A stretch of DNA of 7,772 nucleotides from Chlamydiota bacterium (GTDB lineage: Bacteria; Chlamydiota; Chlamydiia; Chlamydiales; SM23-39): positions 1-7,772 of the forward strand of contig JAJFMM010000150.1 in the NCBI GenBank assembly GCA_021772165.1, given 5' to 3'. This document shows positions 1 to 5,881 of the stretch, piece after piece. Within the stretch, counting starts at the first letter, position 1. Every line of letters starts with the position of its first letter. Position numbers and translations under genes: made by a program. The notes under the pieces are model-generated. The model saw nothing but the letters and a program-made list of their open reading frames with translations. It was not told the origin of the DNA and did no database searches.

Positions 1-159
1 GTGAACGTTGCGATGATTTTCGAGGTAACGAGGCTGGTACACGCGTGGGATTTGTCTCACCGTCTGGGAGAGAAGAATGAAGTAGCCCCGATAGCTTCGG
101 TTTCGCATGCGTTGGAAGCGGTTCGGAAGTTCAATTCGCATGGTCTACAGGAACTCTAA
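1..159 (+). CDS. Unidentified protein, C-terminal end only (5' end outside the window)
   Basis: The first forward frame is open from the first base to a TAA at 157-159 and gives 52 residues, ending in ALEAVRKFNSHGLQEL. The composition is protein-like: mixed charged and hydrophobic residues, a predicted amphipathic helix near the end, and no stops. No family is recognised. The stop is one base before the ATG at 161, a spacing typical of genes in one operon, which supports real coding on this strand. There are internal ATG and GTG codons, so a short complete ORF cannot be excluded, but an edge-truncated longer gene is more likely. Confidence is moderate because the piece is short. Confidence 0.45.
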   Translation: MNVAMIFEVTRLVHAWDLSHRLGEKNEVAPIASVSHALEAVRKFNSHGLQEL

Positions 160-160
160 G

Positions 161-427
161 ATGTCTGACCAGCGCTCACACGGCTCCCCCGAATCCTCGC
201 TCCAATGTTCATCTGAAGAAATCGAACAAGAGATTGCGGAAAGAATCTTGGAGCTCGCCCCTTACGCACGATGGCTGGTTTCTCGAACCCCGGAGTCAGT
301 CGCAAGACATCTGAACATGCTGCCCTCGCAGTCGAGGCATTCATTCTTGCCTACGCAGGCTTCACACGTCAGCAGATTGCCCGCTTCCAAGGAACTTCCC
401 GAATCGAAACTATTTCGAAACGGGTAA
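161..427 (+). CDS. Small ORF, N-terminal part of a probable frameshifted gene
   Basis: ATG at 161 follows the preceding stop by one base; the frame can be extended to an ATG at 107, but that would overlap the upstream gene. Residues 1-35 look like real protein: a polar, Ser-rich start, then an amphipathic helix (SSEEIEQEIAERILELAP). After about residue 40 the translation becomes Ser/His/Pro-rich and unconvincing (for example LPSQSRHSFLPTQASH). At the same place another frame, starting at 271, becomes strongly protein-like. The simplest reading is that this is the N-terminal part of one gene whose C-terminal part is the 271-477 ORF, with a one-base loss near the C-run at 258-261. Two overlapping genes remain possible. 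Function is unknown. Confidence 0.35.
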   Translation: MSDQRSHGSPESSLQCSSEEIEQEIAERILELAPYARWLVSRTPESVARHLNMLPSQSRHSFLPTQASHVSRLPASKELPESKLFRNG

Positions 428-477
428 CGGAAGTGAAGATTCATCTTCAGGAAGTACGGAAAGAATTTCGCGACTGA
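271..477 (+). CDS. Small putative helix-turn-helix protein, possibly the C-terminal part of a frameshifted gene
   Basis: The ORF gives 68 residues from ATG 271 to TGA 475-477. Residues 18-50 have a helix-turn-helix look: a hydrophobic helix (AALAVEAFILAYAGF), then TRQQIARFQGTSRIETISKRV, which resembles the 'x-QQIARxxGxSRxTI' pattern of DNA-binding recognition helices. A Lys/Glu-rich helix follows. This suggests a small DNA-binding protein, but no family is named. The ORF begins inside the 161-427 ORF in another frame, and the two may be one gene broken by a frameshift; joined they would give about 105 residues. The 3' end overlaps the frameshifted end of the leftward nuclease relic by about 30 bases, so the two transcripts converge. 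Confidence 0.5.
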   Translation: MAGFSNPGVSRKTSEHAALAVEAFILAYAGFTRQQIARFQGTSRIETISKRVTEVKIHLQEVRKEFRD

Positions 478-787
478 GAATGGACTGTGTAAGCTTCCAT
501 CAACCCAGCGTTCCCCACCGCTCTCTCAATTTTCTCGAAAACCTTTTTGTCTGTTGCAACTACTAACACCGGCCAAATCCAGTGCTGAGTCCATTCTTGA
601 TGTTCCGAATGAAATCAGACTTTCCCATTTCAATCTCTACTCCCAACACTTCCTTACCATTCCATGCCAAAATATCAACTCGACCGCCATGCTTGGCGGT
701 GTCAACACCTTCCTCTTTATGAGAGATGACATCCTCTGTAAGAACTACATATCCCAGAAGATAATCTTGGTCTTGGGAAGCGAGCAA
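447..787 (-). pseudogene. Degenerate PD-(D/E)XK nuclease-domain paralogue with a frameshift
   Basis: The reverse-strand frame 787-563 contains GGRVDILAWNGKEVLGVEIE followed by MGKSD and NIKNGL. These are the same nuclease signatures as in the intact neighbour at 885-1298: an Asp, then ExE, then a GKSD tail. The frame stops at 563 just after GFGR. Shifting frame at about base 569 continues the homology as VLVVATDKKVFEKIERAVGN and a further stretch to a TGA at 447; the neighbour has MLIVATNERAMSKI at this place. So one base has been lost, or there is a sequencing error. The N-terminal HKYW-type region of the neighbour is not seen: the frame begins at a TTG six bases after an in-frame TGA, with no clear start signal. 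The active-site residues survive, so decay may be recent. The unshifted part could still be translated, but a functional protein is doubtful. Confidence 0.7.
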
Positions 788-884
788 TGTTCAGATGTGT
801 ATGCGTTCGTAATTCTCATTTGCTGCCAGGGGCGCATCGTGTATTGTGCGGAAGGAAATAAACGGCGTGTGCGAAATGTTTCCT

Positions 885-1298
885 TTATAGGTTTCCCTTT
901 AACACAACTCGCACTCTCTTCGGAATAAGTAATCCGCACTTTGCAAGTTGTATTTGAATTTTCGACATTGCTCTTTCATTGGTAGCGACTATGAGCATTC
1001 TTGTAAAGCCCGTGAGCAATCCGTTCTTGATGTTTGAGATGATGTCTGACTTTCCAGTTTCGATCTCGACGCCGAGGATCTTGTCGCCCTTGCGAGCGAG
1101 GGCATCGACTCGGCCGCCCACGCGAGGGGCTTCGAGTCGAGTGGTGTATCCCTGTTGGTCGAGGTGTCGTGCGTACCAGCGTTTCCAGTACTTGTGGGTG
1201 AGGGACTCTTTGGCTTGTCCGCGATTTTGTAGCTCCAGGCCTTTACGAGCATCTTTGGTGAGGCGAAGGAGCGTCTTGCGAGTTCTCCCCAGACTCAC
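885..1298 (-). CDS. PD-(D/E)XK nuclease domain protein, downstream partner (split half) of the HerA-type ATPase
   Basis: Residues 62-100 carry the restriction-endonuclease-fold signature GGRVDALA (Asp65) followed by GVEIETGKSD (Glu78, Glu80, Lys83) and NIKNGLLTGF, then a hydrophobic strand, LIVATN. Residues 35-50 (HKYWKRWYARHL) form the helix that precedes this domain in archaeal DUF87 ATPase-nuclease proteins. Residues 1-25 (GRTRKTLLRLTKDARKGL) read like the second half and wing of a winged helix, whose first half is the C terminus of the upstream ATPase. The likely role is DNA cleavage coupled to ATPase-driven DNA movement. The GTG start overlaps the ATPase stop by four bases (GTGA), so translation can be coupled. 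GC-rich third positions set it apart from the AT-richer relic downstream. Whether it is a true separate gene or the broken end of a fused gene is open; the nuclease-fold call is firm. Confidence 0.85.
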   Translation of the reverse strand: MSLGRTRKTLLRLTKDARKGLELQNRGQAKESLTHKYWKRWYARHLDQQGYTTRLEAPRVGGRVDALARKGDKILGVEIETGKSDIISNIKNGLLTGFTRMLIVATNERAMSKIQIQLAKCGLLIPKRVRVVLKGNL

Positions 1299-2842
1299 TC
1301 ATCGAGCCAGCCGTTCTCTATGAGGTCACGCTTTACGGTAGTGCCTTGGCGTGCACTGATATTGAGTCGGCTGTACCGCTCCTTCACACCGTCCTGTCGA
1401 TACAGGACCACATCTTCTAGAAACGATAGCGACGCCTCTGACAGGGTAGTATCATCAAGCGGAATCCCTGGAACCCGCCAAATCTTGTCCTTTCCAGTAG
1501 CCGCGCTGAGGGAACTCGCTAACGCCGCAGAGGGTTTTTCAAGGTATTTCACCAAATCTTCGTCTGTTGTCTCACCTTTTCTTACCGGAACCTTTGGGAA
1601 TTGAACTAAAAACGGTTCTTGCCATCGCCCTTGAAGTCTTACAACGCCTTGTCCTAGTGGAAGTGATCTCAAGAATCGTTTGTCATCTTCACCCATTCCT
1701 AGCAATGCGCCAGCCTTATTGACATCACTCGGTTCACGCATGTTCATTCCTATAGTGGCAAAAGAATTACCAAGCGCTGCACTGGAAATGAGATGCGGAT
1801 GTTGGTCGATAATGATGACGCCGATGCCTAGTTCTCGGCATTGTCGTATGACCATGTCGATGACCGTTTCTTTTGCTCTTTGCTCTTGTCGGTAGAAAAC
1901 GTGATGTGCTTCCTCGACAAAAATGACAAGTTTCAGTTCTTCTCGACGCTGTTGTGATAAGAAATGGGAATAGAGCCAGAACAAGAGACTCGGAACGACC
2001 AACTTCTTTTCGTTGGTACTCAATCCATCCAGTTCTATGATGGTTCGACCTTGAGCGAGTTGTTTCACCAGTGCTTCTTGGTCAGCAGGTTTAGTATCCG
2101 ACATCTGAGAAAACGCAAAGCTTTCGAGCGCACGAAGCGCAGATACCTTCCACTGACCAGCGCGACCTTTTTCCTCAGCTCTTTCTAATTCCTTGAGGAC
2201 ATCTTGTACGGTCGGCCAGTTCTCCAATTCGGAATAGCATGTAGATATGGCTTTCTGTAGAAGTCGGCGTGCACCGTCGCCAAGTGTGTAGGCAGCGGCA
2301 AAGAAATCTATGAGATGGTTTATGTATAGGTGCTTCTCAAGACCTGGCGGCGCGACGAATGGATTAAAAAGCATTGGCGAGAGTTTTCGCCCTGGCGTAT
2401 AGATCTGAACCGGCTTTGTCATCCGAGGGAGCATGTGCCGCGCCGTACGCTTCCAGTCCAGGAACAACCACGGGATTCCTCTGTTCGTCAGTTGCCGCAA
2501 TAAGTGAAATGAGAGATTTGTCTTTCCTGCACCACTCCGACCGTAAATCCCAACGTGCTGCATGAGTTCTGGGATTTGCAGACCAACTGGCCACTTTTCC
2601 TGCTCGTAACGTACTGTGCCTAAATGTAACGCTCCTTTCGCCTTCTCTTCGGGTGGCAGTGACAACAGCGGCTTACTCTTGAAGTCTGTTCCAAGATGCC
2701 GATACGCCTCATTTAGAATCTTCCGTTCTATCAGGTTCTTGAGGCGAGGATTGCCGGATTCCCATACTCTCATCCAATGGTCTACGTCCTCTGGCATGAG
2801 CGGTCTCAATTTGCGAGCGACTTTTTCGAGTTCCATTACCAC
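1295..2842 (-). CDS. HerA/DUF87-family ATPase (FtsK-HerA superfamily DNA translocase)
   Basis: This 515-residue protein has Walker A GRSGAGKT at 101-108. It has a LDWKR segment at 128-132, where the family usually has 'D.KG/R'. The Walker B-type strand LVIFVEEAHHVF at 305-316 has paired acidic residues E310 and E311. The family-typical segment GIGVIIIDQHPHLISSAALG lies near 339-358, with the sensor Gln at 347. Residues 470-515 look like the start of a winged helix (ERYSRLNISARQGTTVKRDL). Members form hexameric rings that move along or pump DNA and commonly work with a nuclease, as HerA does with NurA. Here the partner nuclease starts on the GTGA overlap with this stop codon. In related archaeal proteins the ATPase, winged helix and nuclease are, as far as I recall, one chain. 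The start is GTG 2842, directly after an in-frame TGA; ATG 2836 is the alternative. No clear Shine-Dalgarno is seen. The gene is probably co-transcribed with the small gene ending at 2895. Confidence 0.95.
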   Translation of the reverse strand: MVMELEKVARKLRPLMPEDVDHWMRVWESGNPRLKNLIERKILNEAYRHLGTDFKSKPLLSLPPEEKAKGALHLGTVRYEQEKWPVGLQIPELMQHVGIYGRSGAGKTNLSFHLLRQLTNRGIPWLFLDWKRTARHMLPRMTKPVQIYTPGRKLSPMLFNPFVAPPGLEKHLYINHLIDFFAAAYTLGDGARRLLQKAISTCYSELENWPTVQDVLKELERAEEKGRAGQWKVSALRALESFAFSQMSDTKPADQEALVKQLAQGRTIIELDGLSTNEKKLVVPSLLFWLYSHFLSQQRREELKLVIFVEEAHHVFYRQEQRAKETVIDMVIRQCRELGIGVIIIDQHPHLISSAALGNSFATIGMNMREPSDVNKAGALLGMGEDDKRFLRSLPLGQGVVRLQGRWQEPFLVQFPKVPVRKGETTDEDLVKYLEKPSAALASSLSAATGKDKIWRVPGIPLDDTTLSEASLSFLEDVVLYRQDGVKERYSRLNISARQGTTVKRDLIENGWLDE

Positions 2843-2894
2843 TCATAGAAAAACATGACTCAAAAGCATCGACCTGATTTGCCATCCAACCCGA

Positions 2895-3176
2895 CTACTT
2901 CAATTTGTTTCGCGCAGGCAAGGCTACGCCCAATTGCTTGAATAAAGTATTGAGCCTTCTTCTCGTGAAAAATGAAAGCGCCTTGAATTGATTGATACCG
3001 ATGACGGTGACGTTACCAGAATCTTCATCTCTCCAGACTGTCAGATGCTCATTCAGTAGCCGGTCAATAGTAGAAGGTGACCTCTGTCTTGAGAATCCGA
3101 CAAACAACACGTCGACCACTTTGTCGTAATTCAGTGAGTATTCGCTCGTGCTTGGTATTTCCTGAGTTACCGCCAT
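2895..3176 (-). CDS. Small DUF2283-like protein at the head of the ATPase/nuclease operon
   Basis: The protein has 93 residues. Residues 13-31 (YSLNYDKVVDVLFVGFSR) and 48-64 (VWRDEDSGNVTVIGINQF) match the layout of DUF2283-type small beta proteins: 'YD...DVLYI.F', an acidic 'DE.G.VVGI' turn and a short helical tail. That family is often encoded beside toxin-antitoxin or mobile genes, and its function is not established. Residues 65-93 form a basic tail (FFTRRRLNTLFKQLG...). ATG 3176 was chosen because a TATA-like box lies 30 bases upstream, giving a leader of only a few bases. The next leftward gene starts 52 bases after the stop, with no separate promoter evident, so this gene probably heads the operon. 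Family assignment is by pattern only and is moderately sure. Confidence 0.7.
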   Translation of the reverse strand: MAVTQEIPSTSEYSLNYDKVVDVLFVGFSRQRSPSTIDRLLNEHLTVWRDEDSGNVTVIGINQFKALSFFTRRRLNTLFKQLGVALPARNKLK

Positions 3177-3202
3177 TCTTTTCTCTATCGAACGTTTCTC
3201 TC

Positions 3203-3210
3203 CTTATTAA
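3203..3210 (-). promoter_or_regulatory. TATA-like box for the leftward operon
   Basis: On the reverse strand this reads TTAATAAG. Its centre is about 30 bases upstream of the ATG at 3176, so initiation about 26 bases downstream would give a transcript with a leader of roughly 4-5 bases. This is typical archaeal spacing. The call rests on position and AT-richness only. Confidence 0.4.
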
Positions 3211-3264
3211 GATTTGTGTACTCCGTTGCGATGTTTCAAAGAAACGATGTAAACCGCATCTACG

Positions 3265-3272
3265 CTTATTAA
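3265..3272 (+). promoter_or_regulatory. TATA-like box for the rightward cassette
   Basis: CTTATTAA is centred about 25 bases upstream of the ATG at 3293, the spacing expected for a leaderless archaeal transcript starting at or next to the start codon. The identical octamer occurs at 3203-3210 in the divergent promoter. Confidence 0.4.
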
Positions 3273-3292
3273 CACGTTATGCGTTGGACTAA

Positions 3293-3727
3293 ATGGTCTC
3301 TGATAAGAAGCGGAGTTTTTCTACTTCCCTTGAACGGCGGGCACGGGAACTTATACACACTGGCCAGGATAGTGATGCTATTCCGGATTCAGAAATCTTG
3401 GAGAGGATCGCGCTGACAGTAGAGCATCTAGAAACTCTGAAGACACATGAGCATAGCTTTCTAGAGAGCATTTTGAATTCAGAGGTTGATGTCGGGACGC
3501 AGATCTTGCAGCTTTCCCCACCTGGGAATCAGGCCTATTCACTTGACGCACGCGACAAGACCGTAAACAAGAAACTGCATGAACGACTCAGAGGAAAGCT
3601 CATGGATCTGGAGTCGGAGAAAAGGAAACTACGGGAGAGGCTCCTCATTTCGGAGAGGCAGCTGCAAGGCGAACTACTCGAGTTGCTTCAAGAGCATAAT
3701 CAACTGGCAAATCAGCGCTTTTCTTAA
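3293..3727 (+). CDS. Coiled-coil protein of unknown function, first gene of the rightward cassette
   Basis: The protein has 144 residues and no recognised family. The N-terminal third is charged and basic (MVSDKKRSFSTSLERRAREL), followed by a helical segment (residues 33-65). A short Pro/Gly hinge follows at 74-80 (LSPPGNQ). Then comes a long uninterrupted helix from about 90 to 141 with heptad-like Leu spacing (LMDLESEKRKLRERLL, LQGELLELLQEHNQL), which should form a coiled coil, so self-association or partner binding is likely. There is no signal peptide or membrane segment. The ATG sits at leaderless distance from a TATA-like box. A cysteine-rich small protein gene starts 24 bases downstream, so the two are probably co-transcribed. 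It is divergent to the ATPase/nuclease operon and could be a regulatory or structural partner; this is inference from position. Confidence 0.75.
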   Translation: MVSDKKRSFSTSLERRARELIHTGQDSDAIPDSEILERIALTVEHLETLKTHEHSFLESILNSEVDVGTQILQLSPPGNQAYSLDARDKTVNKKLHERLRGKLMDLESEKRKLRERLLISERQLQGELLELLQEHNQLANQRFS

Positions 3728-3751
3728 GAAAGCAGTGTTCGTGATTTCGAG

Positions 3752-3961
3752 ATGAAAAAGCAATCAGTTCGGAGATGCGAGAAGTGCGGAAGGCACATGG
3801 AGGAAGGTCAGGACGTATATGAGTTGAGCAGAGGGCTAGTGGGATTCGAAAACACGGTGGTTTTGTTACAGCCCCCGGTTCTTTTTTGCAGCCCGGAATG
3901 CCTGATCTCGTTCTTTACGACCAGCGAAGACTTACCAGACGCACCAAGTCGAACACCGTGA
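3752..3961 (+). CDS. Small cysteine-rich (zinc-finger-like) protein
   Basis: The protein has 69 residues, with two cysteine pairs: C9-x2-C12 in RRCEKCGRHMEEGQ, and C46-x3-C50 in LFCSPECLISFF. The spacing of about 33 residues and the 'CEKCG ... FCSPEC' layout are those of a treble-clef or zinc-ribbon metal-binding fold (compare MYM/TRASH-type 'FCSxxC' knuckles). A Zn2+ site is therefore likely, with a role in DNA or protein binding. The C-terminal tail (SEDLPDAPSRTP) looks disordered. The gene starts 24 bases after the coiled-coil gene and ends 40 bases before the winged-helix gene, consistent with one rightward operon. The specific function is unknown. Confidence 0.75.
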   Translation: MKKQSVRRCEKCGRHMEEGQDVYELSRGLVGFENTVVLLQPPVLFCSPECLISFFTTSEDLPDAPSRTP

Positions 3962-4001
3962 CGAGCCCGCAATCAAAACAACAAGAACACTCAATATAAG
4001 A

Positions 4002-4583
4002 ATGGAGAGAACGGAAATATTTCAAACAGTGCATAGAGGCAAGCGTAAACAGAGGGTGCTGTATTTTCTCTATCAACCGCTAACTGCAAAACAGATTTCA
4101 AAACACGCTGGTTTCTCCCCTCAATCTTGTGAAAAAGCCTTTCGAGAGTTGGCTAACTTGGGACTTGTTACATGCCTGAACGCCGGTGCCAGGCGTTCCA
4201 GGTTGTACTGGCTCACGGAGGCAGGTGAACAGTGTCAAATTGACGTTTCGAAAAGGACAAAGCTTATCCCTCTGAGAAAAGAGTTTCCGCGCATACCCTG
4301 GCCAATCTATGGAAAAGTACTCTATTCGCACAGAATTGAAGTTGTGAAGGCCCTCAATAGGCCTCAGAGGCCCGCTACACTCAAACGCACGGCTCTATGC
4401 AACAATCCGTTTCTTAGAATGAGTGCCCGAAATTGCCTAGAAGTACTTCATGTCTTGATGAAGGAAGGAATTGTATCGAGAAGTAAACGCAAGCCAAGTT
4501 TCATGTTCTACTACGAACTAACTGAACTCGGCTCGAAGGTTCGAGAATTGCTTGTGAAAGCTGAGATAGGTCCACGAACGTAA
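4002..4583 (+). CDS. Double winged-helix transcriptional regulator-like protein
   Basis: The protein has 193 residues. The first winged helix is residues 14-78: RVLYFLYQPLTAKQISKHAG, then FSPQSCEKAFRELANLGLV as the recognition-helix region, and RRSRLYWLTEAGEQ as the wing. A second domain of similar plan covers 100-188: IYGKVLYSHRIEVVKALNRP, a variable helix region, then ARNCLEVLHVLMKEGIVS and a wing, FMFYYELTELGSKV. Paired winged helices of this kind are common in archaeal regulators and in archaeal mobile elements. It probably binds DNA and may control its own operon, the divergent operon, or the recombinase. The start ATG 4002 has an AT-rich CAATATAA just upstream, too close to act as its own TATA box. 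The protein is cytoplasmic, with no membrane segment. The fold is well supported; the target is unknown. Confidence 0.85.
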   Translation: MERTEIFQTVHRGKRKQRVLYFLYQPLTAKQISKHAGFSPQSCEKAFRELANLGLVTCLNAGARRSRLYWLTEAGEQCQIDVSKRTKLIPLRKEFPRIPWPIYGKVLYSHRIEVVKALNRPQRPATLKRTALCNNPFLRMSARNCLEVLHVLMKEGIVSRSKRKPSFMFYYELTELGSKVRELLVKAEIGPRT

Positions 4584-4651
4584 TCCGTATCTAACTATAA
4601 GGCGACAGAAACATCTATAGATTGGCTTCTACGTGCAAGCATGAGCTCAGA

Positions 4652-4834
4652 ATGAAATTAAAGACCTTCAGAGGCACAAGGGAAGAAGTTGAAAGAGCAG
4701 CACCGGAATACTCAGACGAGACGTTACTCAGACTCGGCTACTTTTTTGCTGGCAACAGGATTCTTCACCAGTTTTTGAAGCATCCCCTTAATATCCCCAA
4801 ATTCACCCGTAAGAGATTGATTCGTTTCTCTTAA
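4652..4834 (+). CDS. Small ORF overlapping the recombinase 3' end in antisense
   Basis: The ORF gives 60 residues from ATG 4652; a TTG at 4622 would add ten more. The first 25 residues (MKLKTFRGTREEVERAAPEY...) look like genuine protein and resemble the beginnings of small archaeal/bacterial 'MKVKxFxGxxEEVEKE' proteins. From residue 25 on, the frame overlaps 111 bases of the opposite-strand recombinase, and the translation is less convincing. It may be the start of a gene cut off by rearrangement next to the recombinase, or chance. Low confidence. Confidence 0.35.
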   Translation: MKLKTFRGTREEVERAAPEYSDETLLRLGYFFAGNRILHQFLKHPLNIPKFTRKRLIRFS

Positions 4835-5881
4835 AAGACGATTCTCTTGTTCCACCTCAAGGGCCTTTCTCTCCATCTCCGAAACTTGAGACAGTTCATG
4901 GTCTCTCACTTGTTTCTCTTCTGAGATAAGACTTGCGTCGATATACCTTCTCCCCTGATTGGATGTATAGGTCCAACCATACCTACGATTCAACTGAAAC
5001 TCGTTCAAGCCTTGGTTTACATAGTACGTAGCCGAAGAATGCCGGAACAGGTGAGGATAGAATCTCTTTTCAATTTGTGACCGTTTCTTGATGCGAATGA
5101 ACATACTCTTCACACCACTGTACGGATTTGGAAAAAACGGGTCGTCTTCCCCTAGTGAAGTGATTTTGGATGCGAGAAATGCTCGGATAATATCGTGGCT
5201 AGGAGGCCACAACATCGGCACCCATCTACCTTTAGTCTTACTAAATTCGTCCCGAATCCTAAATCTGTAGTAGGGCACACGTCCGTCGACATGAACAATG
5301 TCAGAATTCCTAATATTCAGGAATTCCTCTATTCCAAAGCCCCCGTCAAAAAGAGTCGCTAACAGAACCTTTTGTGCAATGGTTGTACATCTAAGGATTA
5401 TTTCCTCAACTTCCTCTGGTGTCAGTGACGGAACTGTTTTTTCTTTGAACGAAGTATCGATCCAGAATGTCATTTCGTAACACTTGGTGTTGTTTCGCAA
5501 CAACCAGCGAATGAAATCGATATAAGCCTTCTTGAGCAACGACTTTGTCACAACAGCATATGGCTCGCCATCAGCCTTCCTTATCTTGTTTTCGTCCAAT
5601 GCAAGCACCAGGTCTTCGCTATCTCTCACGTCAAGCTCGGTAAATCTCTTAGAACCAAAGAACCTGGCTAAGATAATCAGCAAGAAAATTGATTTCTTTC
5701 GGGCATGCTTTCCACAGGCCTTTCTCATGTTTTTCACCCGAACCGTTTTTCCTTGTCCACAAGCACGAATGAACGCGAGTATGTTCTCTCGGTTCTCTGC
5801 AGGAATTGACGTATCCTGCTCCAACCTCTTAATCGATTGTTCGTACTTCAAATCAATCTTGTGAATATCTATTTTTTCCAT
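4724..5881 (-). CDS. Tyrosine recombinase/integrase, archaeal XerA-like, with first catalytic Arg replaced
   Basis: The protein has 385 residues. A basic, helical N-terminal core-binding domain (about 15-130) precedes the catalytic domain (about 150-318). Catalytic signatures seen are the beta-hairpin Lys region SKTKGRWVP (K215/K217), H277-L-F-R280-H281 in PHLFRHSSATYY, Trp303 in YGW at the His/Trp site, and the nucleophile Tyr313 in GRRYIDAS. At the first-arginine motif, where relatives have G-x-R-x-x-E, this protein reads GGFGIEEFLNIRNSDI, so Gly183 (codon GGA at 5335-5333) stands in place of the Arg. A C-terminal coiled coil (332-372) is usual in archaeal relatives. The enzyme class cuts and rejoins DNA at att sites through a 3'-phosphotyrosine. 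The ATG at 5881 is the only good start. It is probably the integrase of the element that makes up this region; activity is doubtful because of the Arg change. Confidence 0.93.
   Translation of the reverse strand: MEKIDIHKIDLKYEQSIKRLEQDTSIPAENRENILAFIRACGQGKTVRVKNMRKACGKHARKKSIFLLIILARFFGSKRFTELDVRDSEDLVLALDENKIRKADGEPYAVVTKSLLKKAYIDFIRWLLRNNTKCYEMTFWIDTSFKEKTVPSLTPEEVEEIILRCTTIAQKVLLATLFDGGFGIEEFLNIRNSDIVHVDGRVPYYRFRIRDEFSKTKGRWVPMLWPPSHDIIRAFLASKITSLGEDDPFFPNPYSGVKSMFIRIKKRSQIEKRFYPHLFRHSSATYYVNQGLNEFQLNRRYGWTYTSNQGRRYIDASLISEEKQVRDHELSQVSEMERKALEVEQENRLLRETNQSLTGEFGDIKGMLQKLVKNPVASKKVAESE

Noticed and set aside
554..928. Forward-strand ORF of 124 residues
   Set aside because: It lies opposite the frameshifted nuclease relic, whose homology to the neighbouring nuclease shows the reverse strand was the coding one.
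1295..1302. Programmed -1 frameshift joining ATPase and nuclease
   Set aside because: There is no slippery heptamer (sequence CTCGATGAGTGA) and re-pairing after slippage would be poor; stop-start reinitiation or a mutation is simpler.
979..1323. Forward-strand ORF of 114 residues
   Set aside because: It is antisense to the nuclease gene, and its Arg/Ser/Pro-rich translation is typical of a shadow frame.
4724..5881. Integrase gene split by its own att site, as in some archaeal viruses
   Set aside because: The recombinase is complete from N-terminal domain to coiled coil in a single frame, so it has not been partitioned by integration.
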